This document shows, in pieces, positions 1 to 8,392 of a DNA stretch of 8,392 nt. Position 1 is the first letter of the stretch, and every line of letters starts with the position of its first letter. The translations under genes were made by a program, and so were the position numbers. The notes under the pieces are model-generated. The model made no database searches. It saw nothing but the letters and a program-made list of their open reading frames with translations, and was not told the origin of the DNA. Source of the DNA: CAZMNF01 sp964567595 (GTDB lineage Bacteria > Bipolaricaulota > Bipolaricaulia > RBG-16-55-9); the NCBI GenBank assembly GCA_964567595.1, contig CAZMNF010000062.1, positions 1 through 8,392 of the forward strand, given 5' to 3'.

Positions 1-58
1 CCGGCGCCTCGTCTCTTCCTCCCTTGTTGAGATCACGGCGGGCTAAGAGAACGGGCAT
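1..58 (-). CDS. ybeY: Probable endoribonuclease YbeY, N-terminal fragment
   Basis: Only the first 19 codons are in the window. They start at an ATG (58-56) and read MPVLLARRDLNKGGRDEAP with no stop before the edge. The ATG lies 7 bases after the TAG of the 7TM-HD gene, the tight spacing expected inside an operon. YbeY is a zinc-dependent endoribonuclease involved in 16S rRNA 3' maturation and 70S quality control, and it commonly follows phoH and the PgpH-type gene. The identification rests mainly on this gene order; the visible residues are too few to show the HxxxHxxxxxH zinc site. No strong ribosome binding site is visible, so translational coupling to the upstream gene is likely. It could be another gene of the same cluster, such as dgkA. 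Confidence 0.4.
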   Translation of the reverse strand, partial: MPVLLARRDLNKGGRDEAP

Positions 59-65
59 CGCCCAG

Positions 66-1553
66 CTACTTGGAGGTCTCGGTCGCTTCTGTTTCAGAGG
101 AACTGGGATAGGAGCCCGTTCGATCGTGGCGCATCGCCCGCAGCGTCCGGACAAACGCCGTCCGGATCCGCTCGATATCGCGCAGCGTCAACGGGCTGTC
201 GGTGAGTTGGCCGTCGTCGATGGGCCCCTGCATGACGTCGGCCACGAACTCGTCGAGCTTGGAACCGTCTTTGAGCCCCTTGCTGGCTGCTTCCACGCTG
301 TCGGCCAACATGACGATCGCCGTCTCCGGCGTGTCGGGATGCTCGGTGTTGTAGCGGTAGTCGCCGACGGCGTCCTCGCTCGTCTTGCCCTCGCGCAGCG
401 CCTTGAGGTAGAAAAAGCGGATGACGCTTGTGCCATGGTGTTGGCGAATGAAGCGAATGATGTCATCTCTCAGCCCGTATTCGCGCGCGAGTTCCTCCCC
501 CTCTCTGACGTGCGAGGTCAGGATCATCTTGCTCATGCTGGGCGAGATCTCATCGTGCGGGTTCTCCCCGGCCTGTTGGTTCTCGATGAAGAACTCCGGC
601 CGTCGCATTTTGCCGATGTCGTGATAATACCCACCGACTTTGGCGAGCAACGGGTCGGCACCGATCGCCTGGGCGGCGCTTTCCGCGAGGTCGGCCACGT
701 TGAAGCTGTGGTGATACGTCCCCGGCGCGTGCTCGCGCAGCAGCTGCAACAGGGGATTCGAGGGATTCAACAGCTCAACAAGGCCCAACGGACTCGTGCG
801 TTGGGTGATCATCTCCGCCAAGGGCAACCCGCCGAAGATGAGCAGTGCGCTGATCAGGCCGTTCAGGCCGGACCAGAGCAGCCCGATCGGGTCCATGGAC
901 GCGGGCCCGACGATCGCCAACGCTGCTCCGGCATGGATGAGGGCGCCGGCGAGGCCGATCTCCAGGCCCGCCAACGGCAAGTCCGAAAGCCGGCGGAGGT
1001 TGTAGCAGCGAAAGACCGCGACGGCGCCGCTGCTGAACGCGGCGAGCGTCGCGATCAGCTGGGGATCTTCCCCGAGGCCGACCCACAGCGCCAGCACGAC
1101 CGTCAGGGAGAACGCCGCCTCCGCACCGGCGAAGATCGCCGCCAAGCCGGCTCCGAGCGCCACGGGCACGAGATAAGGCCCCATCGACAACGGGACCAAG
1201 TAGGGCGCCAACACGTCGGTGCCCCGACCCAGAAGGGCCACCGTGACCAAAAGGCTGATCAAGAACAGCCTCAGGCGACGCTGCCGAATCTGCTCGGGAC
1301 GGCGCAGCTGCAGATACCCGGCCCAGAAGATCACGATCAAGCCGAGGATGACCGCATGGCCAACCCAGACGTTCCAGTTGAAGACTTGAACGATCGGCTC
1401 GGTCGGGGAGAGGTCAATCCGGAACGACGCGAGCGCCACGAGCACGGGCACGGCAACGAGGACGTCGATGCCCGTGCGCAAGGCCTCCCGGGCGCTCCTG
1501 ATCGTGCCGCGGAGCTGTCGCGTCCTACGACGTCTCCGCGTTCTCGTAGGCAT
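66..1553 (-). CDS. pgpH: 7TM-HD phosphodiesterase, PgpH/YqfF family (c-di-AMP hydrolase), lacking the extracytoplasmic domain
   Basis: Predicted membrane-bound HD-domain phosphodiesterase that hydrolyses cyclic-di-AMP, acting with its HD domain in the cytoplasm. With the ATG at 1553 it has 495 residues. It has an Arg-rich N-terminus (residues 2-12), seven or eight hydrophobic segments between about 28 and 249, then an HD domain from about 275 to 425. Metal ligands are all visible: His282 in the HH pair, His311-Asp312 in the YYHDIGK motif, His348, His372-His373 (QHHGT) and Asp418 (ADSVEA). The motif NPHDEISP and the HD block closely follow Listeria PgpH and Bacillus YqfF. Those proteins are about 700 residues because a 7TMR-HDED extracytoplasmic domain follows the first membrane helix; here only about 17 residues separate the first two hydrophobic segments. 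The chosen start overlaps phoH by 29 bases and is preceded by an AAAAAGATC stretch. An upstream ATG at 1607 is open but would overlap phoH by 83 bases. A downstream GTG or TTG start is also possible. The family assignment is firm; c-di-AMP specificity is inferred from the family. Confidence 0.88.
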   Translation of the reverse strand: MPTRTRRRRRTRQLRGTIRSAREALRTGIDVLVAVPVLVALASFRIDLSPTEPIVQVFNWNVWVGHAVILGLIVIFWAGYLQLRRPEQIRQRRLRLFLISLLVTVALLGRGTDVLAPYLVPLSMGPYLVPVALGAGLAAIFAGAEAAFSLTVVLALWVGLGEDPQLIATLAAFSSGAVAVFRCYNLRRLSDLPLAGLEIGLAGALIHAGAALAIVGPASMDPIGLLWSGLNGLISALLIFGGLPLAEMITQRTSPLGLVELLNPSNPLLQLLREHAPGTYHHSFNVADLAESAAQAIGADPLLAKVGGYYHDIGKMRRPEFFIENQQAGENPHDEISPSMSKMILTSHVREGEELAREYGLRDDIIRFIRQHHGTSVIRFFYLKALREGKTSEDAVGDYRYNTEHPDTPETAIVMLADSVEAASKGLKDGSKLDEFVADVMQGPIDDGQLTDSPLTLRDIERIRTAFVRTLRAMRHDRTGSYPSSSETEATETSK

Positions 1554-2484
1554 CGATGATCTTTTTGACCAGCGGGTGTCGGACGACATCGCTTTTCTCC
1601 AGTTCAATGAAGACGATCTCCTCGATGGGCTCGAGGATCCGCTTCACCTGAACGAGCCCCGAAGTGCCCTTCTGGAGGTCAATCTGCGTGATGTCGCCGG
1701 TGACGACCACGCGGGAGTTGAGCCCCAACCGCGTCAAGAACATCTTCATCTGGCCCGGCGTCGTGTTCTGGGCCTCATCGAGGATGACGAAGCTGTTGTT
1801 GAGCGTGCGGCCGCGCATGTAAGCCAGCGGCGCGATCTCGATGCGCCCGTTTTCGATGTAGGTGTGGGCGTCCTCAGCCGGGACCAGATCGAATAGCGCG
1901 TCGTAGAGAGGGCGCAAGTAGGGCGTGACCTTCTCCTGAACGTCGCCCGGCAGAAATCCGAGCTCCTCGCCCGCTTCCACGGCCGGCCGGGTCAAGATCA
2001 AGCGATTGACGAAGCCGTCTCGGAGATACTTGACGGCATGAGCAACGGCGAGATAGGTCTTGCCGGTGCCGCTCGGGCCGATGCCGAAGACGATCTCGCG
2101 CTCGCGCATGGCCTGCAAATAGCGCGCCTGACCGCGCGTCTTGGCCCGCAGCGGCTCGCCCCAGTGCGTGTAGCCGATGACGTCATCAAGGACCTCGTCG
2201 ACGTCCTCGTCGGAGCGGATCTGCTCCGCGAGGTACTCCACTTCGCCCAGATCCGGCACGTGGTCGCGCCGAATCAGGTCTTGGAGCTTGTCGATGAGCT
2301 GGAGGACGCTTTCGACGTCGGCCTCGTCGCCCTGGATGACGAGGCGATCGCCGCGCGTGTTCGCCTTGACGTCGAACCGATCGCGGATCGCTTTCAGGTT
2401 CCGGTTGAAGGGGCCGAGAAGCGCCGTCGCCTCGGCGATGTCGTCGAGGACGATTTCGCGCTCTAGACGCGTTGAATCGGTCAC
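1525..2484 (-). CDS. phoH: PhoH-like ATPase with N-terminal KH-like domain
   Basis: Cytoplasmic P-loop ATPase of the PhoH/YbeZ family, 319 residues, the usual length. Residues about 20-72 look like the KH-type RNA-binding domain found at the N-terminus of this family. The ATPase core has Walker A GPSGTGKT (136-143), the conserved LTRPAVEAGEELGFLPGD stretch (164-181), Walker B FVILDEAQN (232-240) and a VTGD sensor motif (261-264). PhoH/YbeZ proteins interact with YbeY and are linked to RNA metabolism and rRNA maturation; the exact activity is not settled. The start is a GTG, preceded by a strong purine-rich site (AGGAGAGGGG, just above 2484). The gene heads a minus-strand operon with the 7TM-HD gene and probable ybeY, overlapping the next start by 29 bases. 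A candidate promoter lies about 40-70 bases upstream. Confidence 0.95.
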   Translation of the reverse strand: MTDSTRLEREIVLDDIAEATALLGPFNRNLKAIRDRFDVKANTRGDRLVIQGDEADVESVLQLIDKLQDLIRRDHVPDLGEVEYLAEQIRSDEDVDEVLDDVIGYTHWGEPLRAKTRGQARYLQAMREREIVFGIGPSGTGKTYLAVAHAVKYLRDGFVNRLILTRPAVEAGEELGFLPGDVQEKVTPYLRPLYDALFDLVPAEDAHTYIENGRIEIAPLAYMRGRTLNNSFVILDEAQNTTPGQMKMFLTRLGLNSRVVVTGDITQIDLQKGTSGLVQVKRILEPIEEIVFIELEKSDVVRHPLVKKIIDAYENAETS

Positions 2485-2526
2485 AGATCCCCTCTCCTCA
2501 TGGCCCTTCCCAGCATGGCGCCGGGA

Positions 2527-2555
2527 ATGGTAGTGAAGGCCGGATCTCGGTGCAA
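2527..2555 (-). promoter_or_regulatory. Candidate promoter for the phoH operon
   Basis: Read on the minus strand, TTGCAC (2555-2550) and TACCAT (2532-2527) are separated by exactly 17 bases. Each matches four of six consensus positions. Transcription would start near 2520, giving a leader of about 36 bases before the GTG of phoH with its strong ribosome binding site. Spacing and position fit well but the boxes are only moderate, so this is a candidate. Confidence 0.4.
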
Positions 2556-2695
2556 CGGGAGCAGTGATGCCGCCCGAGCAAACCGTGCGAGCTCTATCCC
2601 GTCGGGGCCAGGCCCCTCACCCGGGCGAAAATGGCGGTCGCAAGGTTGAAGCTCCCGTGGACCGCACTCGGCTCGAGCGGGGCCCATGCTCCGTC

Positions 2696-2725
2696 TTGAC
2701 GCCCCGTGCACGGTGGAAGTAGACT
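2696..2725 (+). promoter_or_regulatory. Candidate promoter for the LCP-rsfS operon
   Basis: TTGACG (2696-2701) and TAGACT (2720-2725) are separated by 18 bases. The -35 box is one base from consensus and the -10 box matches four of six positions. Transcription would start at about 2732, just ahead of the purine-rich ribosome binding site AAGGGAGAGGGG (2733-2744). The leader would then be only about 20 bases. Confidence 0.5.
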
Positions 2726-2732
2726 CCCGATG

Positions 2733-2744
2733 AAGGGAGAGGGG
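2733..2744 (+). promoter_or_regulatory. Ribosome binding site that fixes the GTG start of the LCP gene
   Basis: AAGGGAGAGGGG lies 7 bases before GTG 2752, a good Shine-Dalgarno distance. It supports this GTG over the out-of-frame ATG at 2730, which has no such site upstream. Confidence 0.7.
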
Positions 2745-2751
2745 ATTAACG

Positions 2752-4068
2752 GTGAGGAACAGGCTTTTCCTGTCCGTCATTGCGGTGGTGTTCATCCTCG
2801 GTGCCCTGACCGTCTACTGGTGGTTCCAAGAGGGCCGGTCGGCGCGTCCGCTCAATCCGGGAACCGAGGCGTCGTACGTCCTGTTGCTCGGGCTGGACAG
2901 CTTCGGCGAGAACGAGCGCAGCGACACGATCATGGTCGCCAGGCTCGAAGAGAGTGGGATTAAGCTTCTGTCGGTACCGCGAGACCTGCGCGTAACGTTC
3001 CCCGACGGCACGACGCACAAGATCAACGCGGCGTATGCCCGCGGGGGGGTTGAGCTCGTCCGCGAGATCGTGGCCGATCAGCTCGACGTTCCGCTCCACT
3101 GGTATGTCGTGGCCGACTATCAGGGCTTCACCGAGGTGATCGACGCGCTCGGTGGGGTGACGGTCAACGTCGAGCGGGCCATGCAGTACGAGGACACCAA
3201 GCAAGATCTGGTCATCGACATCCCCGCCGGCGAGCAGACGCTCGGCGGCGGAGAGGCGCTTGATTACTGGCGCTATCGGGATGCCGCCACGGGCCAGGAC
3301 ATCGGACGTATCGATCGCCAGCATCGGTTCCTGGACGCGTTGGCCCAGGAAGTGAGCAACATCGAGGACTTCGAGCAGGTCCGGTCGTTGCTGCAGACCG
3401 CCCTGGACAACGTCCGGACCAACATCGCGTTCGTCGACGCCGTGTCGTTGGCGCGGCAGTATCAGTCACTGTCGCCCGACGCCGTCGCCGCCCGGACGCT
3501 GCCGGGGACCCCCCAGCGGATCAACGAGGACGGCAGCGAGGTCAGCTACTACATTGGCGATCCCATCGAGACGGCCGCGGTGGTGGAGGAGTTCTTCAAG
3601 GGCCAGGACGTGCTCACCAACAGCGACGTCGAGGTGATCGTTCTGAACGGCCATCCCGACGATGAGATCCGCCCGTTGCTCGCCACGCGGACGAGCGAGT
3701 TCCTGAGCGAGCAGGGGTTCCGGATCGTCGGGCGGTGGAATGCCCCGCCCTACGACTACGAGCAGAGCTACCTCATCAACGTAAGCGGCAACGACCGGAA
3801 AGCCCGACGACTCGCCAACACGTTCAGCGACACGCCCATGGAGACCGTCTCACCCGAGGCGTTCGCGTCGCTCAGCCAGGACCGCTTCGGCGAGAACCGC
3901 CTGGAGAGCATCCGGCGCGAGCTCATGACCCGTGCCATTCCGCCGGAGGATCGCGGCCTCGAGTTGCAGGAGGCGGACCTCGTCCTTATTCTGGGAGGCG
4001 GCTTTACGCCGAACAACAACGCCGCGCGCGAGCAGAGCGCCGGCCCACAAGGTGAGAGCAACGATTAG
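2752..4068 (+). CDS. LytR-CpsA-Psr (LCP) family cell-wall ligase with LytR_C domain
   Basis: 438-residue single-pass membrane protein. A short cytoplasmic N-terminus (MRNR) is followed by a hydrophobic helix at about 5-24, so the rest is outside the membrane. LCP enzymes transfer glycopolymers such as teichoic-acid-like polymers or capsule from polyprenyl-phosphate carriers to peptidoglycan. The LCP domain spans about residues 42-205 and shows the expected motifs: LLLGLDS with Asp49, RSDTIMV (Arg56, Asp58), SVPRDL (Arg77, Asp78), the DALGGV stretch (131-136), the arginine pair in DYWRYRD (Arg174, Arg176), and Arg186 and Arg189 in the DIGRIDRQ motif. Residues about 292-417 fit the LytR_C domain (VEVIVLNG start, ILGGGF end). 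The start is GTG 2752 with a strong ribosome binding site. It overlaps rsfS by 17 bases, an LCP-rsfS pairing seen in many Gram-positive-like genomes. The natural polymer cannot be told from sequence. Confidence 0.92.
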   Translation: MRNRLFLSVIAVVFILGALTVYWWFQEGRSARPLNPGTEASYVLLLGLDSFGENERSDTIMVARLEESGIKLLSVPRDLRVTFPDGTTHKINAAYARGGVELVREIVADQLDVPLHWYVVADYQGFTEVIDALGGVTVNVERAMQYEDTKQDLVIDIPAGEQTLGGGEALDYWRYRDAATGQDIGRIDRQHRFLDALAQEVSNIEDFEQVRSLLQTALDNVRTNIAFVDAVSLARQYQSLSPDAVAARTLPGTPQRINEDGSEVSYYIGDPIETAAVVEEFFKGQDVLTNSDVEVIVLNGHPDDEIRPLLATRTSEFLSEQGFRIVGRWNAPPYDYEQSYLINVSGNDRKARRLANTFSDTPMETVSPEAFASLSQDRFGENRLESIRRELMTRAIPPEDRGLELQEADLVLILGGGFTPNNNAAREQSAGPQGESND

Positions 4069-4411
4069 GCACATCGACACGCAGCCGCAGACGCTTGACG
4101 CCTTCGTCGAGTCCTTGGTCGAGCTCATCGAGGAGAAAAAGGGCTACAACACCGCCGTCCTCGACGTCAGCGAGGCCCCGCTCACCATCGACCGGCTGGT
4201 CATCAGCGAAGCCAACTCCGCCAAGCAGCTCCGTGCTATCGGCAAACACCTCAAGGCGACGGCCGAAACCGCGCCCCTCGCGGTGGAGGGACTCGACTCC
4301 CAGACCTGGGTGGTGCTGGATTTCGGCACGGTGGTGGTGCACCTCTTCGAGCGCGAGGCCCGGGAGTTCTACGATCTCGACGGCCTTTGGGATCTCCCGC
4401 CCGAGGCCTGA
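4052..4411 (+). CDS. rsfS: Ribosomal silencing factor RsfS (Iojap family)
   Basis: 119 residues when started at GTG 4052, the usual size of the family. RsfS binds ribosomal protein uL14 on the 50S subunit and blocks joining of the 30S subunit, lowering translation during starvation. The Iojap fold is recognisable: an N-terminal helix, YNTAVLDVSE (32-41), the DRLVISEANSAKQLRAIG block (47-64), an EGLDSQTWVVLDFG stretch (79-92), then VVVHLFEREAREFYDLDGLW (94-113), the signature C-terminal part. GTG 4052 overlaps the LCP gene by 17 bases and has only a weak AAGG next to it, so coupled translation is likely. The open frame continues upstream to 3932, but that part has no resemblance to the family and lies wholly within the LCP gene. 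Its stop is 7 bases before the -35 box of the 23S promoter. Confidence 0.93.
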   Translation: MRATIRHIDTQPQTLDAFVESLVELIEEKKGYNTAVLDVSEAPLTIDRLVISEANSAKQLRAIGKHLKATAETAPLAVEGLDSQTWVVLDFGTVVVHLFEREAREFYDLDGLWDLPPEA

Positions 4412-4418
4412 GCCCGGG

Positions 4419-4447
4419 TTGACAGCTTCCACCCCCCCTGATATACT
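4419..4447 (+). promoter_or_regulatory. Strong promoter P1 of the 23S-5S rRNA unit
   Basis: TTGACA (4419-4424), a perfect -35 box, is followed after exactly 17 bases by TATACT (4442-4447), five of six positions of the -10 consensus. The transcript would start near 4454, about 110 bases ahead of mature 23S. The AT-rich boxes stand out in GC-rich surroundings. It sits directly after rsfS with no terminator between, so some 23S transcripts may also come from the LCP-rsfS operon. Confidence 0.85.
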
Positions 4448-4470
4448 CATCGTCCCGACCTGCAGCAGTC

Positions 4471-4499
4471 TTGACAGGGCCCATCATGGCCGCTAAGCT
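4471..4499 (+). promoter_or_regulatory. Possible second rRNA promoter P2
   Basis: A second perfect TTGACA (4471-4476) is followed after 17 bases by TAAGCT (4494-4499), only three of six in the -10 box. Tandem promoters are common for rRNA units, and the repeated TTGACA with identical spacing is suggestive. The weak -10 keeps confidence low. Confidence 0.35.
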
Positions 4500-4513
4500 G
4501 ACTGATTGCAGCG

Positions 4514-4557
4514 AGCCCCAGAGGGGCGTTTGGTCCTTGAAAAGTGAATAGAGTGGA
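4514..4557 (+). repeat. 23S leader arm of the pre-rRNA processing stem, with boxA-like element
   Basis: Bases 4528-4557 pair with 7556-7585 at 28 of 30 positions, and pairing continues with gaps outward (AGCCCC 4514-4519 with GGGGCT 7598-7603). This long stem would bring the two ends of pre-23S together as an RNase III-type substrate. Inside the arm, TGGTCCTTGAAAA (4531-4543) resembles the boxA antitermination element of Gram-positive rRNA leaders (TGTTCTTTGAAAA) with two differences, so the arm may have both roles. Confidence 0.8.
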
Positions 4558-4562
4558 ACAAT

Positions 4563-7555
<2,993 letters not shown>

Positions 7556-7603
7556 TCCACTCTATTCACTTTTGAAGGTCCAAACGGCCTCCTCAGCGGG
7601 GCT
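7556..7603 (+). repeat. 23S trailer arm of the pre-rRNA processing stem
   Basis: Reverse-complement partner of the leader arm at 4514-4557. The core TCCACTCTATTCAC at 7556-7569 is a perfect match to GTGAATAGAGTGGA of the leader. The stem separates 23S from 5S, so cutting here would release both rRNAs from one transcript. Confidence 0.8.
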
Positions 7604-7634
7604 GATACTGGACCTCATGGAGAAATTGAAAGAT

Positions 7635-7752
7635 TCCAGGTGGCCACAGCGGAGGGGCAACACCCGGCTCCATTCCGAACCCGGTCGTTAAGCCCTCCTG
7701 CGCCGATGGTACTAAGCTCGCGAGGGCTTGGGAGAGTAGGACGCCGCCTGGA
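7635..7752 (+). rRNA. rrf: 5S ribosomal RNA
   Basis: About 118 bases, starting 79 bases after 23S. Helix I is visible: TCCAGGTGG (7635-7643) pairs with CCGCCTGGA (7744-7752). The conserved loop A/B region (CCACAGCGGAGGGG), CCGAACCCGG with GTTAAGCCCTCC, GCCGATGGTACT and GGGAGAGTAGG are all present. The GTTAAGC form in place of the E. coli GTGAAAC form is usual in Gram-positive and related lineages. It shares a transcript with 23S. Confidence 0.95.
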
Positions 7753-7885
7753 TCTTTTGCATTTTCCCCCTTCCACCCGAACGTCCGTCTGATGAAAACC
7801 AGTCCGCGCCCGATAACGTTGGCGGACTCACGGCAAAAACACAGCGGCAAGCGGGCAAGTCAACGTCGCAAGAAGAACAGGCCAG
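7753..7885 (+). other. Spacer between 5S rRNA and tRNA-Asn
   Basis: The 5S helix is followed at once by TCTTTTGCATTTT (7753-7765), a broken T tract that may serve as the rRNA terminator together with the GC-rich 5S end stem. No separate textbook hairpin precedes it. Further on, AGTCCGC (7801-7807) and GCGGACT (7822-7828) form a perfect 7-bp inverted repeat with a 14-base loop. On the plus strand it is not followed by T; on the minus strand it is followed by GGTTTTC. No gene is supported here. Confidence 0.5.
7801..7828 (-). terminator. Weak candidate terminator (inverted repeat) for minus-strand transcription
   Basis: The 7-bp stem AGTCCGC/GCGGACT with a 14-base loop is followed on the minus strand by GGTTTTC. 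It would lie after the minus-strand recombinase gene and the antisense of tRNA-Asn. The loop is long and the T run short, so it is only a candidate. Confidence 0.25.
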
Positions 7886-7914
7886 TTGACACTCTGAGCG
7901 CCGTCCGCTAGGAT
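7886..7914 (+). promoter_or_regulatory. Promoter of tRNA-Asn
   Basis: TTGACA (7886-7891) and TAGGAT (7909-7914) are separated by 17 bases. The -35 box is perfect and the -10 box has four of six matches. Transcription would begin at about 7921, roughly 9 bases before the tRNA. This shows the tRNA is probably expressed separately from the 23S-5S unit. Confidence 0.7.
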
Positions 7915-7929
7915 GTATAACACTCCCGT

Positions 7930-8005
7930 TCCCCGGTAGCTCAATCGGCAGAGCGTCCGGCTGTTAACCGGAAGGTTGGTGGTTCAAATCCACCCCGGGG
8001 AGCCA
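7930..8005 (+). tRNA. tRNA-Asn (anticodon GTT), CCA encoded
   Basis: A full cloverleaf of 76 bases can be drawn: acceptor TCCCCGG with CCGGGGA, D arm GCTC/GAGC, anticodon stem TCCGG/CCGGA around CTGTTAA with anticodon GTT at 7962-7964, variable loop AGGTT, T arm GGTGG-TTCAAAT-CCACC, discriminator G and genomic CCA (8003-8005). All stems pair fully. The 3' half also encodes, on the other strand, the last 13 residues of the recombinase that reads in from the right, which suggests that it is an integration site. Confidence 0.97.
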
Positions 8006-8392
8006 CTCTCCCTCGACTTCATAAAGATCTGAGCTTTCGGTTAACACCTCGCCCGCCAGCGGCAGGCGCGAGTCAATTGCGACCCGATCCGGATAGACTG
8101 TCAGATTGTGGATAAAGCACTGGAGCAGGTACTTCTGTCGCTCGCGCGGGACGTTCGGCAGGAGTTCTCGCAGCTGGGTCAGGTAGGATTTGACGGTCTC
8201 GAAGTCGATCAGCTTGGCTTGAGCCTCTTCAATCTGCTGCTCCTGCTCGGCCTTGGTCTCTTCTAAGCGTTCGATGGTCGAGCGGAGTTCCTTGATGCGC
8301 GGGCCGAGGTCAGCGAGATCCGCAGCATCTGTTTCAATGGCTTCATAGAGCTTGTTAAGGCGCTTCTTGGCTGACTGGATTTTGGTGCTAAT
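7964..8392 (-). CDS. Large serine recombinase, C-terminal part (5' end beyond the window)
   Basis: An unbroken frame of 142 codons runs from the right edge to TAA at 7966-7964; the start lies outside. The visible part begins with a charged helical segment rich in Glu, Lys and Leu (about residues 5-62, with IKELRSTIERLEETKAEQEQ), likely the coiled coil that follows the zinc ribbon in large serine recombinases. After it comes a terminal domain with VPRERQKYLLQCFIHNLTVY (81-100), a pattern I associate with the C-terminal region of such recombinases. The catalytic serine domain would be upstream, outside the window, and cannot be checked. The last 13 residues, WLPGVDLNHQPSG, are encoded by the antisense strand of the tRNA-Asn 3' half, beginning exactly at its CCA end. 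The DNA beyond the tRNA appears less GC-rich than the core genes, in keeping with an acquired element. Such enzymes cut and rejoin DNA at att sites to integrate or excise phages and integrative elements. Confidence 0.72.
   Translation of the reverse strand: MSTKIQSAKKRLNKLYEAIETDAADLADLGPRIKELRSTIERLEETKAEQEQQIEEAQAKLIDFETVKSYLTQLRELLPNVPRERQKYLLQCFIHNLTVYPDRVAIDSRLPLAGEVLTESSDLYEVEGEWLPGVDLNHQPSG
7964..8392. mobile_element. Probable left edge of an element integrated at tRNA-Asn
   Basis: A recombinase gene pointing into, and ending inside, a tRNA gene is a common layout at the edge of an integrated element, with the tRNA 3' part restored by the element's own att sequence. The element would extend to the right beyond the window. 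The second att copy, which would repeat part of the tRNA 3' half, is not in the window, so the extent and the exact junction are unknown. Confidence 0.45.

Larger units (their letters stand above)
2485..2751. other. Divergent intergenic region between phoH and the LCP gene
   Basis: This stretch separates the minus-strand phoH operon from the plus-strand LCP-rsfS pair. It holds one candidate promoter for each direction and, between them at 2604-2616, a perfect GC-rich palindrome GGGGCC-A-GGCCCC that could be an operator or chance in GC-rich DNA. I see no convincing small gene or RNA: the short open frames crossing it are in the shadow of the flanking genes and have no ribosome binding site that stands out. 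Confidence 0.6.

Noticed and set aside
24..1559. A 511-codon open frame on the plus strand, antisense to the 7TM-HD gene
   Set aside because: It has no recognisable domain and a composition of Arg, Gln, Asp and Gly typical of antisense frames in GC-rich DNA. The minus-strand frame carries full catalytic motifs, so this is a shadow.
1554..1607. Longer N-terminus of the 7TM-HD protein from ATG 1607
   Set aside because: It would overlap phoH by 83 bases and adds residues with no family resemblance; ATG 1553 is more economical.
2730..2795. ATG at 2730 as start of a small gene ahead of the LCP gene
   Set aside because: It is out of frame with the LCP gene and overlaps the ribosome binding site; GTG 2752 with the purine-rich site explains the region better.
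7886..7921. TATAAC at 7916-7921 as the -10 box of the tRNA promoter
   Set aside because: It is 24 bases from TTGACA, too far. TAGGAT at 7909-7914 gives a 17-base spacer and is preferred.

Overview
The window comes from a GC-rich bacterium and is mostly ordinary chromosomal core. Several features point to the Terrabacteria side of the tree: a LytR-CpsA-Psr cell-wall ligase, a cyclic-di-AMP-type 7TM-HD phosphodiesterase, an enlarged domain I in 23S rRNA and a Gram-positive-like 5S rRNA. Chloroflexota (Thermomicrobia-like) is my best guess, because a 23S-5S unit split from 16S is also known there. No gene in the window settles the phylum.

Left part, minus strand (read from 2484 down to 1): phoH, then a 7TM-HD phosphodiesterase of the PgpH/YqfF family, then the first codons of a probable ybeY cut by the window edge. 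The genes overlap or nearly touch, so this is one operon, the common phoH-pgpH-ybeY order linking rRNA maturation and c-di-AMP turnover. The phosphodiesterase is short: the large extracytoplasmic domain usual in this family is missing.

A 267-base divergent intergenic region (2485-2751) carries a candidate promoter in each direction. To its right, on the plus strand, lie an LCP-family ligase with a LytR_C domain and an overlapping ribosomal silencing factor gene, rsfS.

Seven bases after the rsfS stop begins a near-consensus sigma-70-type promoter (TTGACA-17-TATACT) that drives a 23S rRNA gene, followed by 5S rRNA. There is no 16S gene upstream: the 23S-5S unit has its own promoter and its own long leader/trailer processing stem. 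It is therefore an rRNA unit physically separated from 16S.

Right end: a complete tRNA-Asn(GTT) with encoded CCA and its own promoter. Reading toward it on the minus strand, and ending inside it, is the C-terminal part of what looks like a large serine recombinase. Its last 13 codons are the antisense of the tRNA 3' half. This looks like the edge of an integrated mobile element at tRNA-Asn that continues past the right end of the window; it is the most unusual part of the window. No CRISPR array, riboswitch or insertion sequence was seen.
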